Positions 9,757-19,168 of a stretch of 41,638 nucleotides of DNA are shown here, piece after piece. Position 1 is the stretch's first letter. Each line of letters opens with the position of its first letter. This DNA comes from Terfezia claveryi (taxonomy: Eukaryota > Ascomycota > Pezizomycetes > Pezizales > Pezizaceae). The stretch covers positions 1-41,638 of the forward strand of contig WHUX01000337.1 of assembly GCA_015179025.1 (NCBI GenBank). Direction: 5' to 3'. The notes below the pieces were generated by a model, which saw only the letters and a list, made by a program, of their open reading frames with translations, was not told where the DNA came from and searched no databases. The translations under genes and the position numbers were made by a program.

Positions 9757-10723
9757 ATGAGACATCAGACTCTCAACTGCAGTATATCAACAAAAGACTT
9801 AGAAGCAAGCTAAGCAGAGCTCTAACGGGCAGTGGTATCCCACATTAAACAATCCCACCCTCGTTCACAACACTTTTCCCAATAAGATCGACAACTCATC
9901 TTGCACTCCTAGCAACCGCCATTACATCTGTACCTATAAATCTAGTACACCATTGAAAAACCGGCTCCCCAGGTCCCAGGAATAATTGGTCTAAACAACC
10001 AAGCGTCACAATCCCAAGGCTCAAATCTCGCTGCCTCCACTGCAGCCATTTCCTCCAGAAAAGAATTACCTCCATCAGAACCTTCCTTAGGCCCAGATAT
10101 CTCTACCAATACTTCTGCGCCCCCAACGTCTACCTCAATACACCAATCAGAAAACGTGACACTCTTGCCAGAAGAACTAGAACTAGATTCTAGACCAGTA
10201 GACGAAGAAAAACCAGGACCATAAGAAACATCAGGATCCTGATATCCAGCCTCACCAGCCGCGTGAGCCACCGAGCCAACAGAACCGTCAGTCGAACGGA
10301 GATCACAAGGATCATCAGCCACCACACCATCAGCACAAAAAGGTGCCAAAGAAGAAAAGTAACTCGATGATCGTATCACATAACCAGCTGCATTTGGTTG
10401 CGGACAGACGACGAAATCAGACATAATGGCATCTGAACTTAGTAAGAAGACTAAGAGGTCGAGACAGTTAACTATGTTACCTGAAGACATTAAGAAATTA
10501 GTAGAAGAAACTCCCAGAAAGACCAGATTTATAGTTCCTAACACGGAAGGGGAAATAAATCTGCCCATGGATATAGAATTAGGAGAACCAGGTGGAGCAG
10601 GAACCAAACTATATTTTAGTATGGCTTTACCTCTCGCACCAGAAGAATTTTGGGACAGACATCATCTAACAATTGAGGAGATTTTGAAATATACTCGCTC
10701 AATGGGACATGCCCAACAGTATC
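9757..10723 (+). pseudogene. gag: gag of element F, N-terminal part, heavily nonsense-mutated
   Basis: From ATG 9757 one uninterrupted frame runs to the C insertion at 10723, but with eleven stops: TAA 9811, 9823, 9883, 9937, 10222, 10360, 10381; TAG 9910, 9943; TGA 10240, 10264. Every one is reachable by a single C-to-T change on the coding strand (CAA, CAG or CGA), and no frameshift is needed. Between stops the protein is hydrophilic, Ser/Pro/Glu-rich, then more ordered from 10426 (e.g. TMLPEDIKKLVEETPRKT, PEEFWDRHHLTIEEILKY). I do not recognise a domain in this part. The frame continues after element C at 29075, which supports assigning it to the F Gag polyprotein. Confidence 0.75.
10719..10723. 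repeat. Target-site duplication GTATC, left copy (element C)
   Basis: GTATC is found directly before the 5' LTR of C and directly after its 3' LTR at 29070-29074. Confidence 0.92.
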
Positions 10724-11140
10724 TGTCACGGGGTGACATCCAGCCCTACCAAAGGTACTTGGGCCCTTATAGAACGACCCTAGAATCTATACGGACTCTA
10801 GGTACACTCTTAGCAGTGTGGTGCAAACGTTTCTAATACTTATCTATAAGAGTTAAGCATATGAAACGGGTATGAACCTCGGAATGGTTTATAATCATCC
10901 TAGATGGTTAAGACCCTTATGGAACGTCTATAGACCCTTGAGGGAGCTACGGTTTAAGTTTCATAAGTATCCGATTAAAGGTTCAATAGTTATACCCAGA
11001 TCAATATGCTGGCTATATGCATACATATACTAGCTATTAGCTGTTACCCTGAAGTCTTGGCGTTACCCTGAATTACTAATTATTACCCTGAACTTAAGGA
11101 AAATAATTCGGTAAAAATAACTAAAAAAATGAAGGACCGA

Positions 11141-11192
11141 GGGCGCACTTTAGACCAAAGTGCGTCCGGTGACACTATAAGGGAGTGCGCCC
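11141..11192. repeat. Double inverted repeat in family 1 LTR
   Basis: GGGCGCACT (11141-11149) pairs with AGTGCGCCC (11184-11192). Inside it, CGCACTTT (11144-11151) pairs with AAAGTGCG (11157-11164). The two pairings share the left arm and exclude each other. Present in every family 1 LTR of the window. Confidence 0.75.
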
Positions 11193-11880
11193 AGGACAGA
11201 GGCCAAAGGTAGGGCCAAAACATAAAGTTCTCCGAATTTAATGTTCCAAGGTTCTATCTAGGCCTACTCTTCGTCCTGATTCCATTTCTGCAATCCTTTT
11301 TATGATCGGAGATAAACTCATGGAGATATAAGACTTTTAATATGGTCATATAGGTCCATGAGGAGGTTTACTTATTATTGGTAATAACTCCATGAATAAT
11401 TTGGGTATCGAGATAAACTAAGATTCTATAATCTTCTATGCGTTGATACCTCTCCAATGGTAATCTACTTGTGACCCACGGTTCTCTATTCATAGAGTTA
11501 TGTGCAGTTGAAAATTATTTTCAATGGACATTAGACACTATTAAGTGAATATTGCCGGAAACATAATTAGATACCTTCGGATATTGTCGGATGGTAATCC
11601 GATAGTATCGAGGATTGGTAACGTATCTGAAATTGAATTTAGTTGTCTCGGATAAGAATTCTTTAATGGGATAAGCGAGCTATAAGCGAAGTACGTATAA
11701 TATGCAGACATGGGAATATTCTCTACGTTCGGGTTAGTAACCTGTGACAACGAGTGCAGATAGCAACTGCATTAACAAAGGTGTGGATGGCATAACACTT
11801 AGGAAGAAATTCCGAGGTGACAGGTAGGCCCGCGTTTTATAAAATATTTTATCATAAGAATATCTACAAACACCGCGGGA

Positions 11881-11888
11881 TATAAATA
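11881..11888 (+). promoter_or_regulatory. TATA box of C 5' LTR
   Basis: TATAAATA, preceded by CACCGCGGGA. The same box is at 16716 (D), 24457, 28768 and 35856 (G), about 300 bp before the LTR end, leaving a long R-U5. Confidence 0.6.
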
Positions 11889-12182
11889 GTGCAAGTAGTT
11901 CCGGTTGAATTTATTCTACTACCAGCGAGTATTCGAAAGCAAGAGCACCTTGAGTATACGAAGCCTACAAAGTTCTAAGTCTTGAGTTAACTTTACGTTT
12001 AAGCGACATAGGATTTATTTTGTGTTGCGAAATAAGATCCGTCGTGAGGAACTACTGTTGGACTAAACTTTACTACTATAGGATTGATATTCTGTGTTGC
12101 GGAATAGATATCGTTGCGGCAGGAAATTACGGCCGTCCTAATAGTCGCAAGAGCGCTATCAGTCAATAGGGCCCCCGTGACA

Positions 12183-12230
12183 TTACTTTGTAGCCAGTGA
12201 TTCTCGCTACATTTGCTATATACTCTAATC
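12183..12230 (+). other. Leader and candidate primer-binding region of C
   Basis: TTACTTTGTAGCCAGTGA and the next few bases directly follow the LTR and are the same in C, D (17015) and G (36158). No TGG start complementary to a tRNA CCA end is present, so a tRNA 3'-end primer is not evident. Confidence 0.5.
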
Positions 12231-14312
12231 ATGTCTAGTTCACAGACACCAAGAGGGCCTCGCCAGCCCTACCAACCCCTTACATTCCCAGATGTCACAC
12301 CCCGTGCCATCACACAAAGACCACACAATCTTCCTCAATCTGATACAGATACAGAAGATGACCTTATTGATATCCCAATGGAGGACATTCTATCTCGTGG
12401 GATGGAATCCTCAAGACACCCTATATACTCTCCAGATGAGTTAACCACATTCCCACCTGGCTTATTAGAACGATTTGGACAACCTTCCCGAAGGCCTCCC
12501 ATCGAACAGCCAGTAACACATCATCACGACGTCCTACCCAGCCACCACCACGTCCCACACGACCGTCTCGACCAAGTTTAAGCCAAGAAGAATATGACCA
12601 ATTATTGGCACGAATTGTTAGAGATGGATCTATCGAGTTTGACCGGCAACGAGCGGAGATTGCAGACCTTACAAGAGGTCTAAATGCCCAAGCAAGCCTC
12701 CTAAAAGAAGCCCAAGATGCACATAAGGTTATTTTTGAAGGAGCAATGGCTACATATGAAGACCTAAAGTTATTACGACAACAGGTCACTGAAGAAGTAG
12801 CAGCTTTAAAAGGTCAAACGGAAGGACAAGAGGATGCAGTTAAACGTTTAACAGTATCTATCAGTGAGGCCTTAGAAAAACAATGGGAGGAACTAAGCAA
12901 GAAGCTCAAACAGGACACGAGGCAATAGTTGATGCGGCTAAAGTAGAGTTTGATGGCATCAAAGCAGATGTTGTCAAACTCCATGAATGGACACAAAAGG
13001 CGATCAAACAAGAGCAAGATGATCGTATTCGCAGTTGTGAGACTAATAAAGAATCTGTAGAAGAACTCTCTCGTCGGATTCAGACTCACAAAAGGAAGCT
13101 CAAAGACCTACAAGAGCAACCACTCAGCCAACAACGTCCACCAAAACGCACTCGATCAATTGATGATGATATAGAAGATTTCATCATACGTGGTACTCGG
13201 ACTGGTCCAGTACCACCCCTCCGCCTCCACCATCACCTCCTCCACAAAAGAAAACTCGAGTTCTTTCTGAGAAAAAAGAACCTCGAAACCTCCCCCTACC
13301 ACCGAAGTTCGATGGAACTTCAAGCAAGCTGAAGGAATTCCTGATGAAGGTAGACCACACCTTTGAACGCATGCCGCTAACATACTCTACTCATAGCGAA
13401 AAAATCCTGTTCGTAGCGGATCTACTTACAGGAGGTGCGAGCACTTGGTACTACGCAAACCAACACAAGCGTACACCAGACTCCAACTCCGGATGGGTTG
13501 AATGGGACACGTTTAACGTCTTTAAACGTGAATTCATAAACGCACATCAGAACCAGCATGAGAAGCGGGATGCGAAGGTCTCCCTTCAGAAGGAGTTCCA
13601 GAAAAAAGGTGAGTTGATGAAAGATTTCATCGCTCGTGTCAGGGTTCACCAGTTGGTAGCGGAACTACCACGGGAACAGCTCTGGGAGCACCTGATTAGT
13701 GCAATTCAGCCTGAGACTCGGGCCCATATGGTCCGAGTCAGTACTGATAAAGACATTCTAGATAAGGTACCTGCTAGTACAGAAATGTGCTTCCAGGCTA
13801 TCGCAAATGCCGGGTCTCAGGTTGAGTATGAGAAGGTTAGGGAGGCCCATGCACAGAGCCAGTTCCGTCAAAAAGAACAGGCTGCTGGTGCGAAAAAGGA
13901 GGTACCCAATACCCCCAAGACTACCGAAAAAAATCCGAGAACCTTAAAGATCGGATTACCAAACCAAAGCAGAAGGCAAAAACCAAGCCTGATGCCAAAT
14001 CCAAGCCCAAATCCGATACTTCCTCCAAGAAGGAAAAGGAGCCTGGTCAAGATAAAGTCACATATGCAATGCGACAGGCTCGGAAGAAGGATGGACAGTG
14101 CATCAAGTGTGGGGACAAAACCACATGATGGGTGACTGTACGAATGGTTGGAAACCTACGGTTGAGTCAAAGGGAAAGGGAAAGGGAAAGGAGGAAGCAA
14201 AGAAGTGGCGACAGTGTCTGCAGGAGCGGCTGTAGCAACGCCACTTGAGGTTCAGTTTGGGCATATTGTGAGCGAGGATGAGTTGGATTATGGGGAAAAT
14301 TCGGACTGTTAG
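12231..14312 (+). pseudogene. gag: gag of element C, frameshifted
   Basis: Starts at ATG 12231 (MSSSQTPRGPRQPYQP). In order: an acidic N-terminus (SDTDTEDDLIDIPMEDIL), a Pro/Arg-rich spacer, a long coiled coil (about 12590-13130), a poly-Pro run (about 13205-13235), the Gag capsid domain (about 13344-13790, with FVADLLTGGASTWYYANQHK) and a Lys-rich tail. Last comes the CCHC knuckle (CIKCGDKT-H, 14099-14141). The frame ends at TAG 14310-14312. Single-base losses against G are seen near 12913, 13218 and 14130; a further frame change near 12500 and another near 13930 are shared with G. The N-terminal coiled coil is unusually long for a Ty3/Gypsy Gag. Confidence 0.85.
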
Positions 14313-15568
14313 GGATGCGGGCTATCTAGTACGTCGGGTCGGATAGTCTCGCAGGATTGGTTTTCTATTTGTGTTATAAGGAATGGCATCTCTGTTAGCA
14401 GTTGGAAGGAGGAACATGAAGGGGAACCGATGGATATTGACCCTGTTTTGATTAGTTCTGTTTCTCGTAATTTGTCTTCTTCTGCTATTCTTCTCTTTCT
14501 TTATCAAATAAAAACGCAAAAAAAGGGACAAAAAGAAAAGCTGATGATGAGGTGGCTCCTCATATTGGCGCACTCGAAAAAAGACCACGAAAGGTGGCGG
14601 TGCCGGATATTTCATTGGATGGAATTAAGGATCTCTCTTTGGCAGGAAAATCGGGTGCGAAGGTATTGAAGCGTGAAGGACTGAAATTTCTTATCTCTGT
14701 TAAGTTATCTTGGATGTACGGAGGAAATAAACGCGAAATTTCCATTAATGCTTTGGTTGATACTGGCGCAGAAGCCACGATTTTTGATTCTTCTTTCGTT
14801 GAACAGATGATGCTGCCTTGGGTTAAGAGGGAGAAAAGACTGAGATTAGAGAGCGCCGACGGCTCGATTCTCAAGAGGTCTGGCACAGTGCAGGTTCAGA
14901 ACCTGCAGATGGAGGTCCCAGATGCAAGATCGGGACGAAACAAAACTCTTGACCTGGTAACTGAGGTTGCGTGCCTCGAACCAGGTCTTCCACTCATTTT
15001 GGGGATGGATTGGATTAAAGCCAATTGTGATAAGCTACGGGTCACCACTCCTTATGGACTCGAGCTAAAAAGAGCGTTGGAAATCGAGGAGGTTACTGAT
15101 TTCGCTGACTTTGACGAAGTACTTGCAGAGACTCAATATGTCGGATTAATTGAAATAGGGGAATGGATTATCAGAAGTTCGCTAATGGAGACGTTCGCAA
15201 GGTTATGAAAATAACAGCGACTGAAAATATCCATGAACTTGCTGATCGATTGCCAACACAGTACAGGGATTTTGTAAAAATCTTTGGAAAGGAGTTGCAA
15301 TCGCCCTTCCACGCAGGTCCACAAGACATGACATTGAGTTAGAAGAAGGAAAGAGTCCCCGTCAGGAAAACTATACCCCTCTCCCTGATGAACTGGAGCT
15401 TCTCAAAGAATACCTAGATGAGATGCTCGAACGGCAAGATAAGACGAGCAAAAGCAGTGCTGCGCTCCTATATTCTTCGCCAAACAGCCAAATGCAAGCT
15501 CAGAATAGTCGTAGACTATAGAGGCAATGCAAAAAAAAAAGTACTACATATGACTACCTAATGACGTA
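14313..15568 (+). pseudogene. pol: Protease and first part of RT, element C
   Basis: After a Lys/Arg-rich linker comes the retropepsin (LVDTGAEATIFDSSF, about 14756-14800; second motif LPLILGMDWI near 14990). The spacer and RT N-terminus follow (LADRLPTQYRDF). One T is missing near 14490 and a G near 15165. From about 15300 to 15568 there are many small deletions against the G and D copies, several in C or A runs, destroying the reading. The sequence stops where D begins, at the position equivalent to GTTGGTACTTCA in G. RT continues at 24739. Confidence 0.85.
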
Positions 15569-17014
15569 TGTACGGGTGACATCCAGCCCTACCAAAGGTA
15601 CTTGGGCCCTTATAGAACGACCCTAGAATCTATATGAACTCTAGGTACACTCTTAGCAGTGTGGTGCAAACGTTTCTAATACTTATCTATAAGAGTTAAG
15701 TATATGAAACGGGTATGAACCTCGGAGTGGTTTATAATCATCCTAGATGGTTAAGACCCTTATGGAACGTCCATAGACCCTTGAGGGAGCTACGGTTTAA
15801 GTTTCATAAGAATCCGATTAACGGTTCAATAGTTATACTCAGATTAATATGCTGACTATATACATGCTAGCTATATTAGCTGTTACCCTGAAGTCTTGGC
15901 GTTACCCTGAATATTGAATTATTACCCTGAACTGCAGGAAAATAATTCGGTAAAAATAACTAAAAAAATGAAGGACCGAGGGCGCACTTTAGACCAAAGT
16001 GCGTCCGGTGACACTATAAGGGAGTGCGCCCAGGACAGAGGCCAAAGGTAGGGCCAAAACATAAAGTTCTCCGAATTTAATGTTTCAAGGTTCTATCTAG
16101 GCCTACTCTTCGTCCTGATTCCATTTCTGCAATCCATTTTATGATCGGAGTAAACTCATGGAGATATAAGACTTTTAATATGGTCAATAGGTCCACGAGG
16201 AGGTTTACTTATTATTGGTAATAACTCCATGAATAATTTGGGTATCGAGATAAACTAAGATTCTATAATCTTCTATGCGTTGATACCTTTCCAATGGTAA
16301 TCTACTTGTGACCCACGGTTCTCTATTCATAGAGTTATGTGCAGTTGAAAATTATTTTCAATGGACACTAGACACTATTAAGTGAATATTGCCGGAAACA
16401 TAATTAGATGCCTTCGGATATTGTCGGATGGTAATTCGATAGTATCGGGGATTGGTAACGTATCTGAATTGAATTTAGTTGTCTCGGATAAGAATTCTTT
16501 AATGGGATAAGCGAGCTATAAGCGAAGTACGTATAACATGCAGACATGGAATATTCTCTACGTTCGGGTTAGTAACCTGTGACAACGAGTGCAGATAGCA
16601 ACTGCATTAACAAAGGTGTGGATGGCATAACACTTAGGAAGAAATTCCGAGGTGACAGGTAGGCCCGCGTTTATAAAATATTTTTATCATAAGAATATCT
16701 ACAAACACCGCGGGATATAAATAGTGCAAGTAGTTCCGGTTGAATTTATTCTACCACCAGCGAGTATTCGAAAGCAAGAGCACCTTGAGTACACGAAGCC
16801 TACAAAGTTCTAAGTCTTGAGTTAACTTTACGTTCAAGCGACATAGGATTTATTTTGTGTTGCGAAATAAGATCCGTCGTGAGGAACTATGTTGGATAAC
16901 TTTACTGCTATAGGATTGATATTCTGTGTTGCGGAATAGATATCGTTGCGGCAGGAAATTACGGCCGTCCTAATAGTCGCAAGAGCGCTATCAGTCAATA
17001 GGGCCCCCGTGACA
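15569..17014 (+). repeat. Family 1 5' LTR (D)
   Basis: A 1446-bp LTR. Its start reads TGTACGGGTGACATCC instead of TGTCACGGGGTGACATCC (two bases lost). It has the variant sites of the 3' D LTR (e.g. ATTGAATTATTACCC, GAACTGCAGG). A few extra 1- to 8-bp deletions set it apart from its partner. Confidence 0.92.
16716..16723 (+). promoter_or_regulatory. TATA box of D 5' LTR
   Basis: TATAAATA in the same context as in C and G. Confidence 0.6.
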
Positions 17015-17063
17015 TTACTTTGTAGCCAGTGATTCTCGTTATCATTTGCTATATACTCTAATC

Positions 17064-19168
17064 ATGTCTAGTTCCAGACACCAAGAGGGCCTCGCCAGCC
17101 CTACCAACCCCTACATTCCCAGATGTCACACCCCGTGCCATCACCAAAGACCTCACAATCTTCCACAGTCGGATACTGATACGGAAGATGATCTCATTGA
17201 CATCCCAATGGAGGATATCCTATCTCGTGGGATAGAATCCTCCAGACATCCCATATATAGTCCAGATGAACTACAATCATTCCCGCCTGGATTAATCGAT
17301 CGATTTGGCCTACCTTCCCGAAGACCACCTCGACGAACAAACAGCAATGCCTCTTCCCAACGCCATCCCGCACAACCCCACTACGACCAATTCGACCCCC
17401 TGAACAGGACTAAGCCAACAAGAATATGACGAATTATTGGCTAGAATAGTTCGTGATGGAGCCACAGAATTCGAACGGCAACGAGCCGAAATCATGAACC
17501 TTACAGAAGGTTTAAATGCTCAGGCTAGTTTTCTAAAACAAGCCAAGAAGCTCACACAATCGTATTCAATGGTGCGAAAGCTACTTATGATGATCTAAAG
17601 TTACTGCGACAGCAAGTAACTGAAGAAGTAGCTGCCTTAAAAGGACAAACTGATGGGCAAGAAGATGCAGTTAAGAGGCTAACAGTTTCCATTAAGGAAA
17701 CTTTAGAAATCCAATGGCAAGAGCTGACAAAAAGCTCAAGGAGGATACGGAGGCGATAATGATGCAGCTAAGGTGGAGTTCGATGGTATCAAAGCAGATG
17801 TTGGCAAGCTAATGATTGGGCACAAAAGCGATCAAACAAGAACAGATGATCGTATTCGAGTTGTGAGACTAACAAGGAATCGGTAGAAGAACTCTCCGCC
17901 GAATCCAAACTCACAAACGAAAGCTCAAAGACCTACAAGAGCAACCACTTGGCCAACAGCGCCCACAAAACGAACTCGATCAATTGATGATGATATCGAA
18001 GACTTCATTATCCGTGGTACTCGGACAGGTCCAGTACCACCTCCACCACCTCCACCTCCACCTCCTCCACCTCCAGTCCAGAAAACCCGAGTTCTTTCTG
18101 ACAAGAAAGAACCCCGAAACCTCCCCTACCTCCGAAGTTCGATGGAACTTCAAGCAAACTGAAGGAATTCTAATGAAGGTAGACCACACCTTTGAACGCA
18201 TGCCGCTAACATACTCTACTCATAGCGAAAAAATCCTGTTCGTAGCGGATCTACTTACAGGAGGTGCGAGCACCTGGTACTACGCAAACCAACACAAGCG
18301 TACACCAGATCCAACTCCGGATGGGTTGAATGGGACACGTTTAACGTCTTTAAACGTGAATTCATAAACGCACACCAGAACCAGCATGAGAAGCGGGATG
18401 CGAAGGTCTCCCTTCAGAAGGAGTTCCAGAAAAAAGGTGAGTTGATGAAAGATTTCATCGCTCGTGTCAGGGTTCATCAGTTGGTAGCGGAACTACCACG
18501 GGAACAGCTCTGGGAGCACCTGATTAGTGCAATTCAGCCTGAGACTCGGGCCCATATGGTCCGAGTCAGTACTGACAAAGACATTCTAGATAAGGTACCT
18601 GCAGTACAGAAATGTGCTTTCAGGCTATGCAAATGCCGGGTCTCAGGTTGAGTATGAGAAGGTTAGGGAGGCACATGCACAGAGCCAGTTCCGTCAAAAA
18701 GAACAGGCTGCTGGTGCGAAAAAGGAGGTACCCAATACTCCAAGACTGCCGAAAAGAATCCGAAACCTCAAAGATCGGATTACAAACCAAAGCAGAAGGC
18801 AAAAACCAAGCCTGATGCCAAATCCAAGCCAAGTCCGATACTTCTTCAAGAAGGAAAAGAGCCTGGTCAAGATAAAGTCACATACGCAATGCGACAGGCT
18901 CGGAAAAAGGACGGACAGTGCATCAAGTGTGGGGACAAAACTCACATGATGGGTGACTGTTCAATGGTTGGAAGGTACGGATGAGCAAAGTCAAGGGAAA
19001 GGGTAAAGGGAAAGAGGAAGCTAAGAAAGTGGCACAGTGTCTGCAGGAGCGGCTGTAGTAGCGCCACTTGAGGTTCAGTTTGGGCATATTGTCAGCGAGG
19101 ATGAGTTGGATTATGGGGAAATTCGGACTGTTAGGGATGCGGGCTATCTAGTACGTCGGGTCGGATAG
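17064..19168 (+). pseudogene. gag: gag of element D, chimeric and frameshifted
   Basis: ATG 17064 (MSSSRHQEG), with the same domain order as C: acidic N-terminus, coiled coil (17420-17960), poly-Pro (about 18035-18070), capsid (18177-18620), Lys-rich tail, CCHC knuckle (18919-18960). Up to about 18170 it differs from C and G at many synonymous and replacement sites and has a different spacer (RRTNSNASSQ). Beyond that point it is almost identical to them. Several single-base losses break the frame (e.g. near 17730, 17820, 18310, 18600). The last gag frame ends at TAG 19166-19168. Confidence 0.85.

Larger units (their letters stand above)
10724..12182 (+). repeat. Family 1 5' LTR (C)
   Basis: A 1459-bp LTR with ends TGTCACGGGG/CCCCGTGACA. 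The first 15 bases, TGTCACGGGGTGACA, form a hairpin by themselves. It also holds three TTACCCTGAA repeats (11044, 11063, 11083), a nested inverted repeat (11141-11192) and a TATAAATA box (11881-11888). Its variant sites match the G LTR but differ from D and from much of its own 3' partner. Confidence 0.95.

Noticed and set aside
9942..10607. A 221-codon minus-strand ORF over the F gag
   Set aside because: The plus strand carries the gag frame that continues beyond element C at 29075. The long antisense frame is a by-product of gag codon composition and shows no motif.
11541..11750. A 69-codon antisense ORF kept in most family 1 LTRs (also 2476, 6958, 28454, 35515)
   Set aside because: The LTRs are nearly identical, so retention is not independent evidence. 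No motif, and it lies in the promoter half of the LTR.
12480..12600. Frame change in the gag N-terminus shared by C and G, considered as a programmed frameshift
   Set aside because: No slippery heptamer or downstream structure is evident, and it lies inside Gag where a shift has no known use; an inherited indel is simpler.
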